Part shown: positions 26,194 through 35,686 of the stretch, in pieces | Position numbering within the stretch: position 1 is the stretch's first letter | Layout: each line of letters opens with the position of its first letter | Origin: Marixanthomonas sp963974425 | GTDB lineage: Bacteria; Bacteroidota; Bacteroidia; Flavobacteriales; Flavobacteriaceae | Direction of reading: 5' to 3' | Length of the DNA: 64,000 nucleotides | Assembly (NCBI RefSeq): GCF_963974425.1 | Contig: NZ_CAXBCK010000005.1 | Span: forward strand, 30,776-94,775 | Notes under the pieces: generated by a model | Seen by the model: only the letters and a program-made list of their open reading frames with translations | What the model was told of the DNA's origin: nothing | The model's database searches: none | Program-made: the position numbers and the translations under genes

Positions 26194-26547
26194 GTGAAAC
26201 CATTTAAAGCACATATAAGCTATTTCTTTTTACTCGTAAGTCTGTTATTGATTTCGGGTAATGCTTTTGCGGTTTCAAGTGCATCTCATACTTCTTTAGT
26301 CTCAAAAGAAACGAGGTTCAGTGCCGATTCATTCTCGAAACAACTTTATTTTCATGAAGTATCGGTTATAGAGGTATCCTATCAACAAACGGATGAACCT
26401 GTAAATCCGTTTATTTTATTTTATCAGCCGTTAGAACTTACAGAGGCTACTAATTACAACACTTCTAATACGCTCAATTATTTTCCGCAACGGAATCTTA
26501 AAAAGCGAATTCAAGAACAGTTATACCCTTTCCATTTTTTTTGGTGA
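26194..26547 (+). CDS. Hypothetical exported protein
   Basis: 117-aa protein starting at GTG. A clear signal peptide (about residues 1-26, ending NAFA) is followed by a short polar region and a basic, aromatic C-terminus (LKKRIQEQLYPFHFFW). I do not recognise the family. It stands between hemB and a structured intergenic tract. It is short, so moderate caution is needed, but the signal peptide and a good promoter support it. Confidence 0.6.
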   Translation: MKPFKAHISYFFLLVSLLLISGNAFAVSSASHTSLVSKETRFSADSFSKQLYFHEVSVIEVSYQQTDEPVNPFILFYQPLELTEATNYNTSNTLNYFPQRNLKKRIQEQLYPFHFFW

Positions 26548-26575
26548 ACGTTTCCTTTTTTTGAAACAGTAAACA

Positions 26576-26707
26576 GCCGGACTAAACATAGTTAGTCTAG
26601 GCAAACACGTGTTTTATACTTAACAAAACACTTCTTATTTCACTTAAAAACAGTAGTGTCCAATTAAACGATTAATGCAAGAGTTGTCTTGCATCCTAGT
26701 GGGACAC
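26576..26707 (+). ncRNA. Structured intergenic tract, candidate leader or small RNA
   Basis: Several stems follow one another in 130 nt: GACTAA/TTAGTC with an outer GCC/GGC (26576-26602); the 12-bp palindrome AAACACGTGTTT (26603-26614), part of which can also form GTGTTTT/AAAACAC (26609-26631); and ATGCAAGA/TCTTGCAT with a GTTG loop (26675-26694), nested in GTGTCC/GGACAC (26656-26707). The tract lies just upstream of the gene at 26738. No named RNA family is recognised. Confidence 0.4.
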
Positions 26708-26737
26708 AATTTTAATAACTTTAAAATTTAAAAAAGA

Positions 26738-27199
26738 ATGGAAACAAGTTCCACCCTTATTGGGCTCTTCATATTATTAATATTTATGGTGCCTATCGTA
26801 TTCGTAATTATAAAAAGCAGTTCAACTGAAAAAAAACTTAAAAAGAGTTTACAAAATTTATCATCCCAAAACGGAGTAACAATAAATACATCCGAAGTAA
26901 TCGGTAATACACTTATCGGTCTGGACGAGAACGTTCATAAATTGGTGTTCTCTTATAAAAATAAATTAGCAGAAACCTTTAAAACGGTCGATTTAAGTAC
27001 TGTAAATGAGTGTAGAGTTGCTACATTTAAAGAACGTAAACAACCGCTATCCCGAGTTGCTTTGGAGTTGAAAAGTCCATCTGCTACAGACGAAATTATC
27101 TTTTACGAAGAAAATGATGACTCATCTCCTTCAACAGATGCACAGATTTGCTTAAACCGCGCCAGCCATTGGGAGAAAATAATTAAACAGCAAATGTAA
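26738..27199 (+). CDS. Hypothetical protein with one N-terminal membrane helix
   Basis: 153-aa protein. One membrane helix (about residues 7-27) is followed by a soluble domain with beta strands (VHKLVFSYKNKLAETFKTVDLSTVNECRVATF) that resembles a small PH-like or barrel fold, but I cannot name a family. It is preceded by the structured tract at 26576-26707 and followed by a strong terminator, so it is a single-gene unit. Confidence 0.65.
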   Translation: METSSTLIGLFILLIFMVPIVFVIIKSSSTEKKLKKSLQNLSSQNGVTINTSEVIGNTLIGLDENVHKLVFSYKNKLAETFKTVDLSTVNECRVATFKERKQPLSRVALELKSPSATDEIIFYEENDDSSPSTDAQICLNRASHWEKIIKQQM

Positions 27200-27224
27200 T
27201 GGGTGCCGAGTAAGATTTGTTTTT

Positions 27225-27252
27225 AAAAAGGGGCGATTTTGCCCCTTTTTTT
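27225..27252 (+). terminator. Intrinsic terminator after the 26738 gene
   Basis: A 10-bp perfect stem AAAAAGGGGC (27225-27234) / GCCCCTTTTT (27241-27250) with a 6-nt loop ends in a T-run to 27252. The A and T flanks could allow it to work in both directions. Confidence 0.85.
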
Positions 27253-27325
27253 GTGTTATTAACATTACATTGTAATAGAAACGATAATTTAATTTTTATT
27301 TTAGTCAAAATTTTATATTTAAGGA

Positions 27326-28441
27326 ATGACCTTACTAATACTGTACGCTTTAATTTCTATTTTCTTTTCATTTCTCTGCTCCATCTTGGAAGCAGCTTTG
27401 CTTAGTTTTACACCTACTTTCATTAAAATGAAAAAAAATGAAGGGAAAAGTTATGCACTCACGTTGGCTAATTTTAAGAAGGACATCGACAAACCCCTTA
27501 TTGCTATTTTAACGCTTAATACAATAGCACATACTGTTGGAGCTATATTAGTTGGAGTTCAAGCCGAAAAAGTATGGCCTTCTGGAGGGATGGTAGGTAT
27601 TGTATCTGCAATAATGACTGGATTAATTTTAATTGTTTCTGAAATTATACCTAAAACAATTGGAGCTACTTATTGGAAATCCTTAGGTAATTTTACAGCT
27701 AAGTTTTTAAAAATTATCATATTTCCGCTAAAATACACCGGAATTTTATGGCTCTTAATGCTTACCACGCGTTTAATTGGAAAATCTGCACATGTAAGCA
27801 CGATGAGTAGAGAAGAATTCCTCGCCATAACCGATGCTGCGGAAGAAGAAGGTGTTTTTGAAGAAAATGAAACCACAGTAATTAAAAACCTCTTGGTGTT
27901 TAAATCGGTTAAAGCGAAAGATGTAATGACACCATTTCCAGTAGTAACGCTGGAAAACGAGGATATGTCGTTGAAAAATTTTCACTCCCAACATAAAAAC
28001 CTCCGATTTTCAAGAATTCCCGTATATCGCGAAAAAACACATAACATAACCGGCTTTGTACTTCGAGATGATATTTTAGAGCAAATTGTGGAAGAACATG
28101 GGGAAATGCAATTAATGGAATTGAAACGAGAGATTTTTGTAGTCGATGCCGATAAACCCATTCCAGACTTGTTCGAAACCTTTATTAAACAACGCGTTCA
28201 CATCGCTTCGGTTGTTGATGAATTTGGAAATACAATAGGTGTTGTAACGATGGAAGACATTATTGAAACCCTCTTGGGTCTCGAAATTATGGATGAAAGC
28301 GATGCCATTGAGGATATGCAGGTACAAGCTCGTAAAAATTGGGAACGCCGTGCTAAACGTATGGGGATTGAGCTCAGTGATATTCCTGAAAAAGAGTTTA
28401 AGCAAGATGAAGGGCAGACTAAAGATCAAGATCCATCGTGA
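27326..28441 (+). CDS. CNNM-domain/CBS-pair membrane protein (HlyC/CorC type)
   Basis: 371-aa inner-membrane protein with an N-terminal CNNM (DUF21) domain of about four helices (residues 1-150), then a linker (SREEFLAITDAAEEEGVFEENE) and a pair of CBS domains (about residues 190-320). Relatives are linked to Mg2+ or Co2+ efflux, and a relative (GldE) to gliding. No C-terminal CorC_HlyC domain is obvious. Its stop overlaps the GTG of ogt (GTGA). Confidence 0.85.
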   Translation: MTLLILYALISIFFSFLCSILEAALLSFTPTFIKMKKNEGKSYALTLANFKKDIDKPLIAILTLNTIAHTVGAILVGVQAEKVWPSGGMVGIVSAIMTGLILIVSEIIPKTIGATYWKSLGNFTAKFLKIIIFPLKYTGILWLLMLTTRLIGKSAHVSTMSREEFLAITDAAEEEGVFEENETTVIKNLLVFKSVKAKDVMTPFPVVTLENEDMSLKNFHSQHKNLRFSRIPVYREKTHNITGFVLRDDILEQIVEEHGEMQLMELKREIFVVDADKPIPDLFETFIKQRVHIASVVDEFGNTIGVVTMEDIIETLLGLEIMDESDAIEDMQVQARKNWERRAKRMGIELSDIPEKEFKQDEGQTKDQDPS

Positions 28442-28923
28442 AAATAGCCTATTTTAAAAGTCCGATAGGTTGGATGGAACTGAAAGGCGATGCTTCTGGC
28501 TTGGCATCTGCACTATTTTTAGATGACGATATTTCTTCAGAAAAAGCTACCTCAGAACAACTTTCTGAACCGCTTCAAAAAACACTTCGACAACTAACCG
28601 AATATTTTGATGGCGCTAGACAAAGTTTTGATATCCCATTAAATCCACAAGGCACCGATTTTCAGAAAAAAGTGTGGAGCCGATTACAAGAAATTCCTTT
28701 TAGTAAAACGACGAGTTACCAAAAAATGGCAAATGCCTTGGGCGATCCAAAAGTGATTCGTGCAGCAGCTTCAGCAAATGGTAAAAATCCAATTTCTATT
28801 ATTATTCCCTGCCACCGTGTTATTGGCAGTGATGGTTCATTAACTGGCTATGCAGGAGGTTTACACCGTAAAAAATGGTTGCTGCAACACGAAAGTCCGG
28901 TTAAACAGGGGGAATTGTTTTAA
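28438..28923 (+). CDS. ogt: Methylated-DNA--protein-cysteine methyltransferase
   Basis: 161-aa suicide repair protein that removes alkyl groups from O6-alkylguanine. The active site PCHRV is present with acceptor Cys125, followed by GYAGGLHRKKWLLQHE. The start is GTG overlapping the upstream stop by four bases, so it is coupled to the CNNM/CBS gene. No Ada transcription domain is present. Confidence 0.95.
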   Translation: MKIAYFKSPIGWMELKGDASGLASALFLDDDISSEKATSEQLSEPLQKTLRQLTEYFDGARQSFDIPLNPQGTDFQKKVWSRLQEIPFSKTTSYQKMANALGDPKVIRAAASANGKNPISIIIPCHRVIGSDGSLTGYAGGLHRKKWLLQHESPVKQGELF

Positions 28924-29110
28924 AAAAGAATCACGACTTAAAAGACTCACGAAGCAAGACATATTCAGATATTAATTGATTTGTTTGAAATGTCTATTAT
29001 TGGTTCTCTACTTTCCTGTTTCTATAAGAAGTATAACGTAGTAAACACTTCAAGTAGTTTCTATCTTTTCTTTTATATTTGAGCTTTAAGTAATTTTGGC
29101 TGTCTAAACA

Positions 29111-29539
29111 ATGAAATCATTTCTGACTTTATTAATCTCTTTTTCAATTTTAAGCTGCTCGACTGAGCCGACAAGTTGTTACAGAATTGGGAAAATTAAT
29201 ATAGCCAAAGAAAATGGGAGTGGTTTAACTGAATCAGTATACTTAGAAATAACAGATAAAAAAACGATTGAAAAGCTTTCAGGAACTGTACTTTTTGCAG
29301 ATGTATTGAAACCAAAGTACGATACAATACTATTTTTGGAAGGAAAAGACACTATTGATTCAAATACTTCGTCTAGAATTAAAAAGTCTAGTGACGGAAT
29401 ATATTTAGTCTACAGAACAGGAAGGTTTTTATTTGATGATATTAGGGATTCAACACAAATAGCAGATATAATAAAAAACGAAAAAATTAAAATTAGACTA
29501 GCTGATAACAGTATAATTAAGTTGAATTATTGTGAATGA
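29111..29539 (+). CDS. Hypothetical lipoprotein
   Basis: 142-aa predicted lipoprotein with lipobox LSCS near residue 16. The short soluble domain is rich in beta strands and lysine. I do not recognise it. Two TAnnTTTG boxes (29074-29081 and 29091-29098) lie just upstream. The gene ends just before the serine hydrolase gene, whose ATG at 29553 follows 13 nt later. Confidence 0.62.
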   Translation: MKSFLTLLISFSILSCSTEPTSCYRIGKINIAKENGSGLTESVYLEITDKKTIEKLSGTVLFADVLKPKYDTILFLEGKDTIDSNTSSRIKKSSDGIYLVYRTGRFLFDDIRDSTQIADIIKNEKIKIRLADNSIIKLNYCE

Positions 29540-29552
29540 AAACTTACTTTCA

Positions 29553-30692
29553 ATGAAGAAATTCCTTTCTTGGCTCCTCGGCATCATAGCTGTAATCGTA
29601 TTGGGTTTATACCTAACCGATTATAATTACGTATTAAAAGGCATCCGGGTGGTTTATCTTACCGGTCATACTACAGCCTTTATAGACGACTTTAAGTATT
29701 TTGAAAATGAAACTATTTCAGCAAGTAGTAATCCGCAGCCTTGGCCTAAAGCCGAAGATTACAATACTGTAGAGCCAACTGAAACACTTATCCAAACCAA
29801 TGAAGCATTGGGTACGGTTGCATTTTTAATCATTAAAAACGACAGTATTTGGTATGAAAACTATGCCGAAGGTTATAGTGATTCTTCACAAACCAATTCG
29901 TTTTCCATGGCAAAAAGTGTGGTTTCTGCTTTGATGGGCAAAGCAATTAATGATGGGTACATTAAAAGTTTAGACCAACCTGTTGGTGACTTTTATCCTG
30001 AATTTAAAAACACTAATATAACAGTAGGAGATCTTTCTTCTATGGCGTCTGGTCTAAATTGGGACGAATCGTACAAAAACCCATTCGGAATCACGGCTCG
30101 TGCTTATTATGATGATAATCTAGCCGAAACCATCCTCAATCTAAAAATGGTAGAAAGACCTGGAGAAAAGTATAAATATTTGAGTGGAAATACTCAATTG
30201 TTAGCGATGGTGATTCAAAAAGCAACTGGAAAGCAATTAGCAACCTATTTACAACAAAGCTTTTGGCAACCTATGGGAGCAGAAAACCCAGCTTTATGGC
30301 AAGTAGATGATGAAGATCATCGTTTGGTGAAAGCTTATTGTTGCATTGGTTCCAACGCCCGCGATTTTGCCCGTTTTGGTAAGCTCTATAAAGACTTCGG
30401 AAAGTGGAACGGAAAGCAAGTACTGGACTCTGCTTTTGTGGCGAAATCTATTCAACCTCGATTTAAGGAAAGTCCCGAATATGGTTATGGATTTTGGCTC
30501 AATAAGCACAACGGTAAAGAAGTATTCGCCATGCGGGGCATTTTGGGCCAATACGTGATTGTAATTCCAGAAGATGACGTTATAATTGTTCGGTTAGGGC
30601 ATCACCGTGGTAAAAAGGGTGACGATCCTTTCAGCAAGGATTTTTATACGTATATGGAAGAAGCGTATAGTATGCTACGTGCGAATTCGTAA
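29553..30692 (+). CDS. Serine hydrolase, beta-lactamase class C/esterase family
   Basis: 379-aa protein with an N-terminal membrane anchor or signal (MKKFLSWLLGIIAVIVLGLYL) and a beta-lactamase-like fold. The nucleophile motif is Ser118-Met-Ala-Lys121 (SFSMAKS), and YLSGNTQ supplies the second motif region. Such proteins hydrolyse esters, amides or D-amino-acid peptides; beta-lactam resistance is not implied. The ATG at 29553 is preferred to an upstream in-frame GTG because it directly precedes the hydrophobic segment. Confidence 0.85.
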   Translation: MKKFLSWLLGIIAVIVLGLYLTDYNYVLKGIRVVYLTGHTTAFIDDFKYFENETISASSNPQPWPKAEDYNTVEPTETLIQTNEALGTVAFLIIKNDSIWYENYAEGYSDSSQTNSFSMAKSVVSALMGKAINDGYIKSLDQPVGDFYPEFKNTNITVGDLSSMASGLNWDESYKNPFGITARAYYDDNLAETILNLKMVERPGEKYKYLSGNTQLLAMVIQKATGKQLATYLQQSFWQPMGAENPALWQVDDEDHRLVKAYCCIGSNARDFARFGKLYKDFGKWNGKQVLDSAFVAKSIQPRFKESPEYGYGFWLNKHNGKEVFAMRGILGQYVIVIPEDDVIIVRLGHHRGKKGDDPFSKDFYTYMEEAYSMLRANS

Positions 30693-30738
30693 TTTTTTTG
30701 TAGTTTTAAATTCTCCCCGATTCTAAAATTTCAGAAAT

Positions 30739-31452
30739 ATGCTTACGCGAATAAACCTAGAACATGTCTTGTTTCTGGATATAGAAACGGTGCCGCAATA
30801 TCAAGATTACAACAATTTGGACGAGACCGCCAAACAGTTATATGAGCAAAAAACCCGCTATCAACGAAAAGAGGATTTTACTCCTGAAGAGTTTTACGAT
30901 CGTGCGGGCATTTGGGCGGAGTTTGGAAAAATTGTCTGTATTTCGGTAGGTTATTTTAAAATGAAAGGTGATGTCCGCAATTTTCGGGTGACTAGCTTTC
31001 ACGGAGAAGAAGCAACATTACTTAGGGAGTTTAAAACGCTCCTACAAACTCACTTTAATAAACCGCAACATGTGCTTTGTGCACACAACGGAAAGGAATT
31101 CGATTTTCCCTACATCGCCCGACGGATGATTATTCACGGAATAAGTTTACCGTTTAAATTAAACCTCTTCGGAAAAAAACCGTGGGAAGTTCCTCATTTG
31201 GATACCTTAGAATTGTGGAAGTTTGGTGACTACAAAACCTTCACTTCTTTAAAGTTAATGGCACACGTATTGGGCATTCCTTCACCAAAAGATGATATCG
31301 ACGGTAGTGACGTGCGTGATGTGTATTACGAAGAAAAGGATGTAGATCGCATTATCATCTATTGCGAAAAAGATACCATTACCGTAGCACAGATTTTCTT
31401 AAAGCTTCGAAATGAGCCGCTATTGGAGGAGAATGAAGTATTATCAGTTTAA
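30739..31452 (+). CDS. PolB-like 3'-5' exonuclease (DNA_pol_B_exo2)
   Basis: 237-aa DEDD-type nuclease domain protein. Visible motifs are FLDIETVP (exo I), AHNGKEFDFPYIARRM (exo II) and YCEKDTITVAQI (exo III). It lacks a polymerase domain, so a role in DNA repair or RNA trimming is inferred. The gene is convergent with hemJ and their stop codons overlap within TTAA (31449-31452). Confidence 0.88.
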   Translation: MLTRINLEHVLFLDIETVPQYQDYNNLDETAKQLYEQKTRYQRKEDFTPEEFYDRAGIWAEFGKIVCISVGYFKMKGDVRNFRVTSFHGEEATLLREFKTLLQTHFNKPQHVLCAHNGKEFDFPYIARRMIIHGISLPFKLNLFGKKPWEVPHLDTLELWKFGDYKTFTSLKLMAHVLGIPSPKDDIDGSDVRDVYYEEKDVDRIIIYCEKDTITVAQIFLKLRNEPLLEENEVLSV

Positions 31453-31991
31453 GAGTTACGGTTTTCCCGTAACCGTTTATAAAACCGATACCCTAACATT
31501 AACAACACCGAAAAGGCGATAAGACCTAAGACACCATAAATCCAGTTTACGGCATTGCGTAGCATTACTAAAAAGATGATGGCAAAGAGGATAATGGTAG
31601 CTCCCTCATTAAACAAACGCATAAAATTGGAAGATTGTTTTACAATTCCTTTTTGCAGTTGTTTATAAATTTGGTGGCATTTTAAATGGTATAGGATTAA
31701 TAAAAAGACAAAACCGAGTTTTACTTGCATCCAGGCATCGGTTAAATAAAATGTACGTAACGAAATAAGCCAGATAGCAAACCCAACAGCTAATATCGCC
31801 GAAGGCCATGTTATGATGGTCCATAGCCTTTTGGCCATGATGCTAAGTTGCTTTCCTAGAATTTCCTTTTCAGGGGAAGGCTTTTCAGTGGCTTCAATTT
31901 GATATACAAAAAGCCGGACGATGTAGAATAACCCTGCAAACCAAGTAATTACGAATATTAGATGTAGCGCTTTTATATAATTGTATTCCAT
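31449..31991 (-). CDS. hemJ: Protoporphyrinogen IX oxidase HemJ
   Basis: 180-aa membrane protein of the HemJ (CopD/UPF0093) family that oxidises protoporphyrinogen IX to protoporphyrin IX. The N-terminus YIKALHLIFVITWFAGLFY with its conserved His, VRLFVYQIEA, KRLWTIITWPS and the helix near VKLGFVFLLILYHLKC match cyanobacterial and proteobacterial HemJ. Four membrane segments are visible. ATG 31991 is chosen; the 18-residue extension upstream is not family-like. It completes the haem pathway together with hemF and hemH in the same window. Confidence 0.9.
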   Translation of the reverse strand: MEYNYIKALHLIFVITWFAGLFYIVRLFVYQIEATEKPSPEKEILGKQLSIMAKRLWTIITWPSAILAVGFAIWLISLRTFYLTDAWMQVKLGFVFLLILYHLKCHQIYKQLQKGIVKQSSNFMRLFNEGATIILFAIIFLVMLRNAVNWIYGVLGLIAFSVLLMLGYRFYKRLRENRNS

Positions 31992-32045
31992 CGGGGCAAA
32001 GATAGCCAAATATTGACTTTTAATTTCCTCTTGTAATAGATGCAA

Positions 32046-33155
32046 TTATTTTTTTATGAATTTTTTGACAGTTTGTCCTTTTGATGATTTAATTTGAATA
32101 AAATAAATACCGGTTTCCAAGCTTGAAACAGTAAGTCCATTTTGAATGCCAAACCTTTTTATAACTAGCTTGCCAAGAGAATCAAAAATCTGCACGGTAT
32201 CTATACTGTCGTTAGTAGCTTTAATAAATAACCTGTCATCCACAGGGTTTGGATACATATAAAATTTTAGGACTGTTTCTTCATTGGTTGCTAAAACGGG
32301 ATAATTTCTAAAATTAAACGTAAAGCCAGGAGCTAGGTCAAAAGAAAAATAGGCTTCTCCAGTAGATGAATTTTCATCAACCCAAAAATATAACTCAGCA
32401 TTTTCATCCATAAACTGAGAAAAATAATAATTTTCAAAACCATTGTGGTATTCACAAGTGTCTCCATCTTCTTGAAAATTAGCAGCTATCAATCTACCTC
32501 CATCAAAATTATCATTGGTATAAAAAAACTGCCCACTAAAGTCATTACAGGAACCGGTTCCTGTAAATGATAAATCTTGATTTATTGTTAGGGTAGGGCT
32601 AATAGGAGGGTTGTAATTGGCAATATAATCACTATCCTCACCAAGATCAGCATCCATCGAATGTAGATACCAGGTTTTCATTAAAGCTTCATCGGGAATG
32701 CCAATGGGGGTGTTTACATAAAATGCTATATTGCCTTCACTATCAGTTAAGCGCAAACTTTTATAGTTATATAGTGAAGAAGCAAAATAATCGTATGTAA
32801 AGGTTTTTAAATCAGAGGTTTCATTGGTTAAAAACTCACCAAAATAAATATCTTCAAAATAACAATTTTCGGTATCGCAATCAAGGAGACTTATATTGAT
32901 GTTTGTAAAGGTAAAAGTGTCTCCGGAAAAAGTAATATCTCCAAATAAACCATTTTCCACTCCATTTGCAATTACAGAATAATCTACACCATTACCTTCA
33001 AAGTTTATATTGCTTTCAATCTCTAATGGGGTATAATTCCTCTCTCCATCAATTTTTAAATACCTTAAATTCCAAGAGTTTTCAAATATTTCTGGAGTTT
33101 GAGCATTAGCTGTATATACACTAATGGTTAAAAGAAGTAGTGCTAATTTTTTCAT
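32046..33155 (-). CDS. Secreted META-like protein with T9SS sorting tail
   Basis: 369-aa exported protein. A signal peptide (1-18, ending TANA) leads to two beta-rich modules resembling META/HslJ domains (SCNDFSGQF near residue 200 is the clearest). A C-terminal type IX secretion sorting domain begins YMYPNPVDDRLFIKA and ends VKKFIKK. It is predicted to be exported through the outer membrane and attached or released by T9SS. Ligand or function unknown. Confidence 0.85.
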   Translation of the reverse strand: MKKLALLLLTISVYTANAQTPEIFENSWNLRYLKIDGERNYTPLEIESNINFEGNGVDYSVIANGVENGLFGDITFSGDTFTFTNINISLLDCDTENCYFEDIYFGEFLTNETSDLKTFTYDYFASSLYNYKSLRLTDSEGNIAFYVNTPIGIPDEALMKTWYLHSMDADLGEDSDYIANYNPPISPTLTINQDLSFTGTGSCNDFSGQFFYTNDNFDGGRLIAANFQEDGDTCEYHNGFENYYFSQFMDENAELYFWVDENSSTGEAYFSFDLAPGFTFNFRNYPVLATNEETVLKFYMYPNPVDDRLFIKATNDSIDTVQIFDSLGKLVIKRFGIQNGLTVSSLETGIYFIQIKSSKGQTVKKFIKK

Positions 33156-33190
33156 GGCTAGTTGTCTGTATAGTATAAAGTTACAAAAAA

Positions 33191-34537
33191 TTAGCCAATC
33201 AATGTTTTCCTAATTTCCTTATTCAGAAAATATCCAGTTACAATAGTTGATAATACATCGGCAATCGGGAACGATATCCAAACGCCTAATTCGCCAAAAA
33301 AGTTAGGTAAAATTAAAATTAACGGAATAAAGAAAAAACCTTGTCTAGTTAGTGTGAGTAATAAGGCTGGTGTGGCCTTCCCAATCGCTTGAAAATAAGC
33401 CGAACCAATTAATTGAATAGCAATTATAGGTATGGCAGCAAATACCCAGCGCATCGCCGAGGGCGTTTCAGCTAAAATAACTTGATCGGTTGTAAATACG
33501 GAAACGATAGCTTCGGGAAAGACCATTATTAAAATAAAAATCACCAAGGCAAGTAAGCCAGCATATTTTATCGCTTTGTTGATACTTTCTCGAACTCTCG
33601 GAAATTTATAAGCGCCATAATTATACCCAGCAATTGGTAAAAATCCTTGCGTAACTCCTAATACAGGGAACAACGCAAACATGAGCATACGACCTATAAT
33701 ACCATACATAGTTACTGAAGCTTCTCCTCCTATATTGAAGAGTATATTATTCATTAATAAATACGTAATACTTACAACCGCTTGTCGTGCCAAGGTTACG
33801 AAGCCAAGAGCGCTTATTTCTTTTAAAATAACTTTATTGAGTCCAAAATGTGAAAAGCTTATGCGAAGTTCAGACCGGTCACTTAAAAAGAACCATAAAA
33901 TAAATAGAAAAGAACAGACGTAGGAAGCGGTTGAAGCCCATGCTGCACCTGCCATTCCCATATCAAAGATATAAATCAAAATATAGTCTAATAGCAGATT
34001 GCCTACAGATGGAATAATCATGGCAATCATAGCTATTTTTGGCTTTCCCTCAGCGCGTAGTACGTTGTTCCCCATCATGGAGAGTCCTAAAATGGGGACA
34101 CCATAAAGTACTATCTGATAATAAACCTTTGCAGGTTCAAAAATATCACCTTTACCTCCAAAAGCTGGAATGAGCTCATCTACAAAATAAAGCCCCAATG
34201 CAGCCATTGAGATAGTTACTAAAAGGGTAAGAGTAATTTGATTACCAAAGGTTTTAAGGGCTCTTTCTCTATTGTTGGCGCCTAGAGCCCTAGAAATTAT
34301 TGATGAACCTCCAATGCCAATCGACATGCCTAAAGCGGCAATAAAAAATGAAACAGGCAGCACAACATTAATCGCTGCTATTGCTATGGAGCCAATCCAG
34401 TTTCCAACGAAAATAGTATCGACAAGAATATTCAGTGACATTACCAAAATACCAATAGATGCCGGAACCGATTGTTTAATAAGTAACTTACTAATGGGCT
34501 CTGTACCTAGACTGGCCGAGCGGTTTTGTAACGCCAT
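33191..34537 (-). CDS. MATE family efflux transporter
   Basis: 448-aa membrane protein with about 12 helices arranged in two halves. The first helices (PISKLLIKQSVPASIGILVMSL) are typical of NorM/DinF-type multidrug and toxin extrusion proteins, which use sodium or proton gradients. It lies between the T9SS protein and hemH on the same strand, with a 19-nt gap to hemH. Substrate unknown; export of a porphyrin or other metabolite is only speculation from its position. Confidence 0.88.
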   Translation of the reverse strand: MALQNRSASLGTEPISKLLIKQSVPASIGILVMSLNILVDTIFVGNWIGSIAIAAINVVLPVSFFIAALGMSIGIGGSSIISRALGANNRERALKTFGNQITLTLLVTISMAALGLYFVDELIPAFGGKGDIFEPAKVYYQIVLYGVPILGLSMMGNNVLRAEGKPKIAMIAMIIPSVGNLLLDYILIYIFDMGMAGAAWASTASYVCSFLFILWFFLSDRSELRISFSHFGLNKVILKEISALGFVTLARQAVVSITYLLMNNILFNIGGEASVTMYGIIGRMLMFALFPVLGVTQGFLPIAGYNYGAYKFPRVRESINKAIKYAGLLALVIFILIMVFPEAIVSVFTTDQVILAETPSAMRWVFAAIPIIAIQLIGSAYFQAIGKATPALLLTLTRQGFFFIPLILILPNFFGELGVWISFPIADVLSTIVTGYFLNKEIRKTLIG

Positions 34538-34556
34538 TAAATGTTTAAATTAAGTT

Positions 34557-35597
34557 CTATGCAATTGCTTTATCCACATCTACAATTCGCCATTCATCAA
34601 TCCAACCAGCCAATAATTGAGCAAAGTCGTCCCGATCATTCAAACAAGGGACTGTTGTAAACTCTTTTCCGCCTGTTTCATGAAATATTTCTTCACCTTC
34701 CATCGCGATTTCTTCTAATGTTTCTAAACAATCACTTACAAAAGCTGGTGTTACAACTGCCATTTTTTTAATACCAGCCTTACCCATACGTTCAATGGTT
34801 CTGTCTGTGTAAGGCTGTAACCAAGGGTCAAAACCTAAACGAGATTGAAAGGAAACCGAATAACTATTTTCGGTTAAGCCTAATTTTTCTGCAACCAATC
34901 GTGTGGTTTCGTAACATTGATGACGGTAGCAATATTGATGTGCTTTTGAAGAAGTAACACAACACGTACCATCTATTTTACAATGGCTGTTAGTAATATC
35001 ACTTTTTCTAATGTGCCGTTCTGGTACGCCGTGATAACTAAACAATAAGTGTTCGTAATCCAACCCTTTTATATGTTCCTGAATGCTATTAGAAAGTACT
35101 TCAATATATTCTGGCTTGTTGTAAAATGCAGGTAACGATGCCGTTTTTAGCTGCGGAAAAAATTCGTTGCAAAGTTCTTCTACCTTTACATTTATCGTTT
35201 CGGTGGTTGCCATAGCAAACTGTGGATATAAGGGAATAACCAACACTTCATCCACATTTTGATCAACTAATTCTTGTAATCCTTTTTTTAGCGTCATACT
35301 TCCATAGCGCATGGCTAAAGATACCGGGAGTGTTACTTTGTCTTGTACTTTTTTCTGAAGTCTTTCAGAAAGTACAATCAACGGCGAACCTTCTTTCCAC
35401 CAAATTTTTTGATAGGCTTCGGCTGATTTTTTAGGTCTAGTATTTAAAATGATACCTCGAACAATTAATATTCTTGCCCATCGCGGTACGTCAATTACAC
35501 GTGGGTCCATTAAAAATTCATCCAAATACTTTTTAACATCTTTAGGTTTGGTTGTATCTGGCGAACCAAGATTTACAAGGAGGACTCCCTTTTTCAT
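34557..35597 (-). CDS. hemH: Ferrochelatase
   Basis: 346-aa enzyme inserting Fe2+ into protoporphyrin IX, the last step of haem b synthesis. Features are the N-terminal GVLLVNLGSPDTTK, the catalytic His in FSYHGVPERH and the product-site region VVTPAFVSDCLETLEEI. The insert between residues about 205 and 235 is rich in cysteine (TCCVTSS, YCYRHQC), as in ferrochelatases that carry a 2Fe-2S cluster; the cluster is inferred. The ATG at 35597 is used; the upstream extension is not conserved-looking. Confidence 0.96.
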   Translation of the reverse strand: MKKGVLLVNLGSPDTTKPKDVKKYLDEFLMDPRVIDVPRWARILIVRGIILNTRPKKSAEAYQKIWWKEGSPLIVLSERLQKKVQDKVTLPVSLAMRYGSMTLKKGLQELVDQNVDEVLVIPLYPQFAMATTETINVKVEELCNEFFPQLKTASLPAFYNKPEYIEVLSNSIQEHIKGLDYEHLLFSYHGVPERHIRKSDITNSHCKIDGTCCVTSSKAHQYCYRHQCYETTRLVAEKLGLTENSYSVSFQSRLGFDPWLQPYTDRTIERMGKAGIKKMAVVTPAFVSDCLETLEEIAMEGEEIFHETGGKEFTTVPCLNDRDDFAQLLAGWIDEWRIVDVDKAIA

Positions 35598-35686
35598 ATT
35601 GAATATTTCTGTTGCAAAATTACTTGTATTAAAGTGAATTGTCAAACACCTGAAACATATAAAAACTATGAAGTTATTTACGTTTC

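Noticed and set aside
29553..30692. Beta-lactam resistance gene
   Set aside because: Only the general serine beta-lactamase-like fold motif is seen; most such chromosomal proteins are esterases or peptidases.
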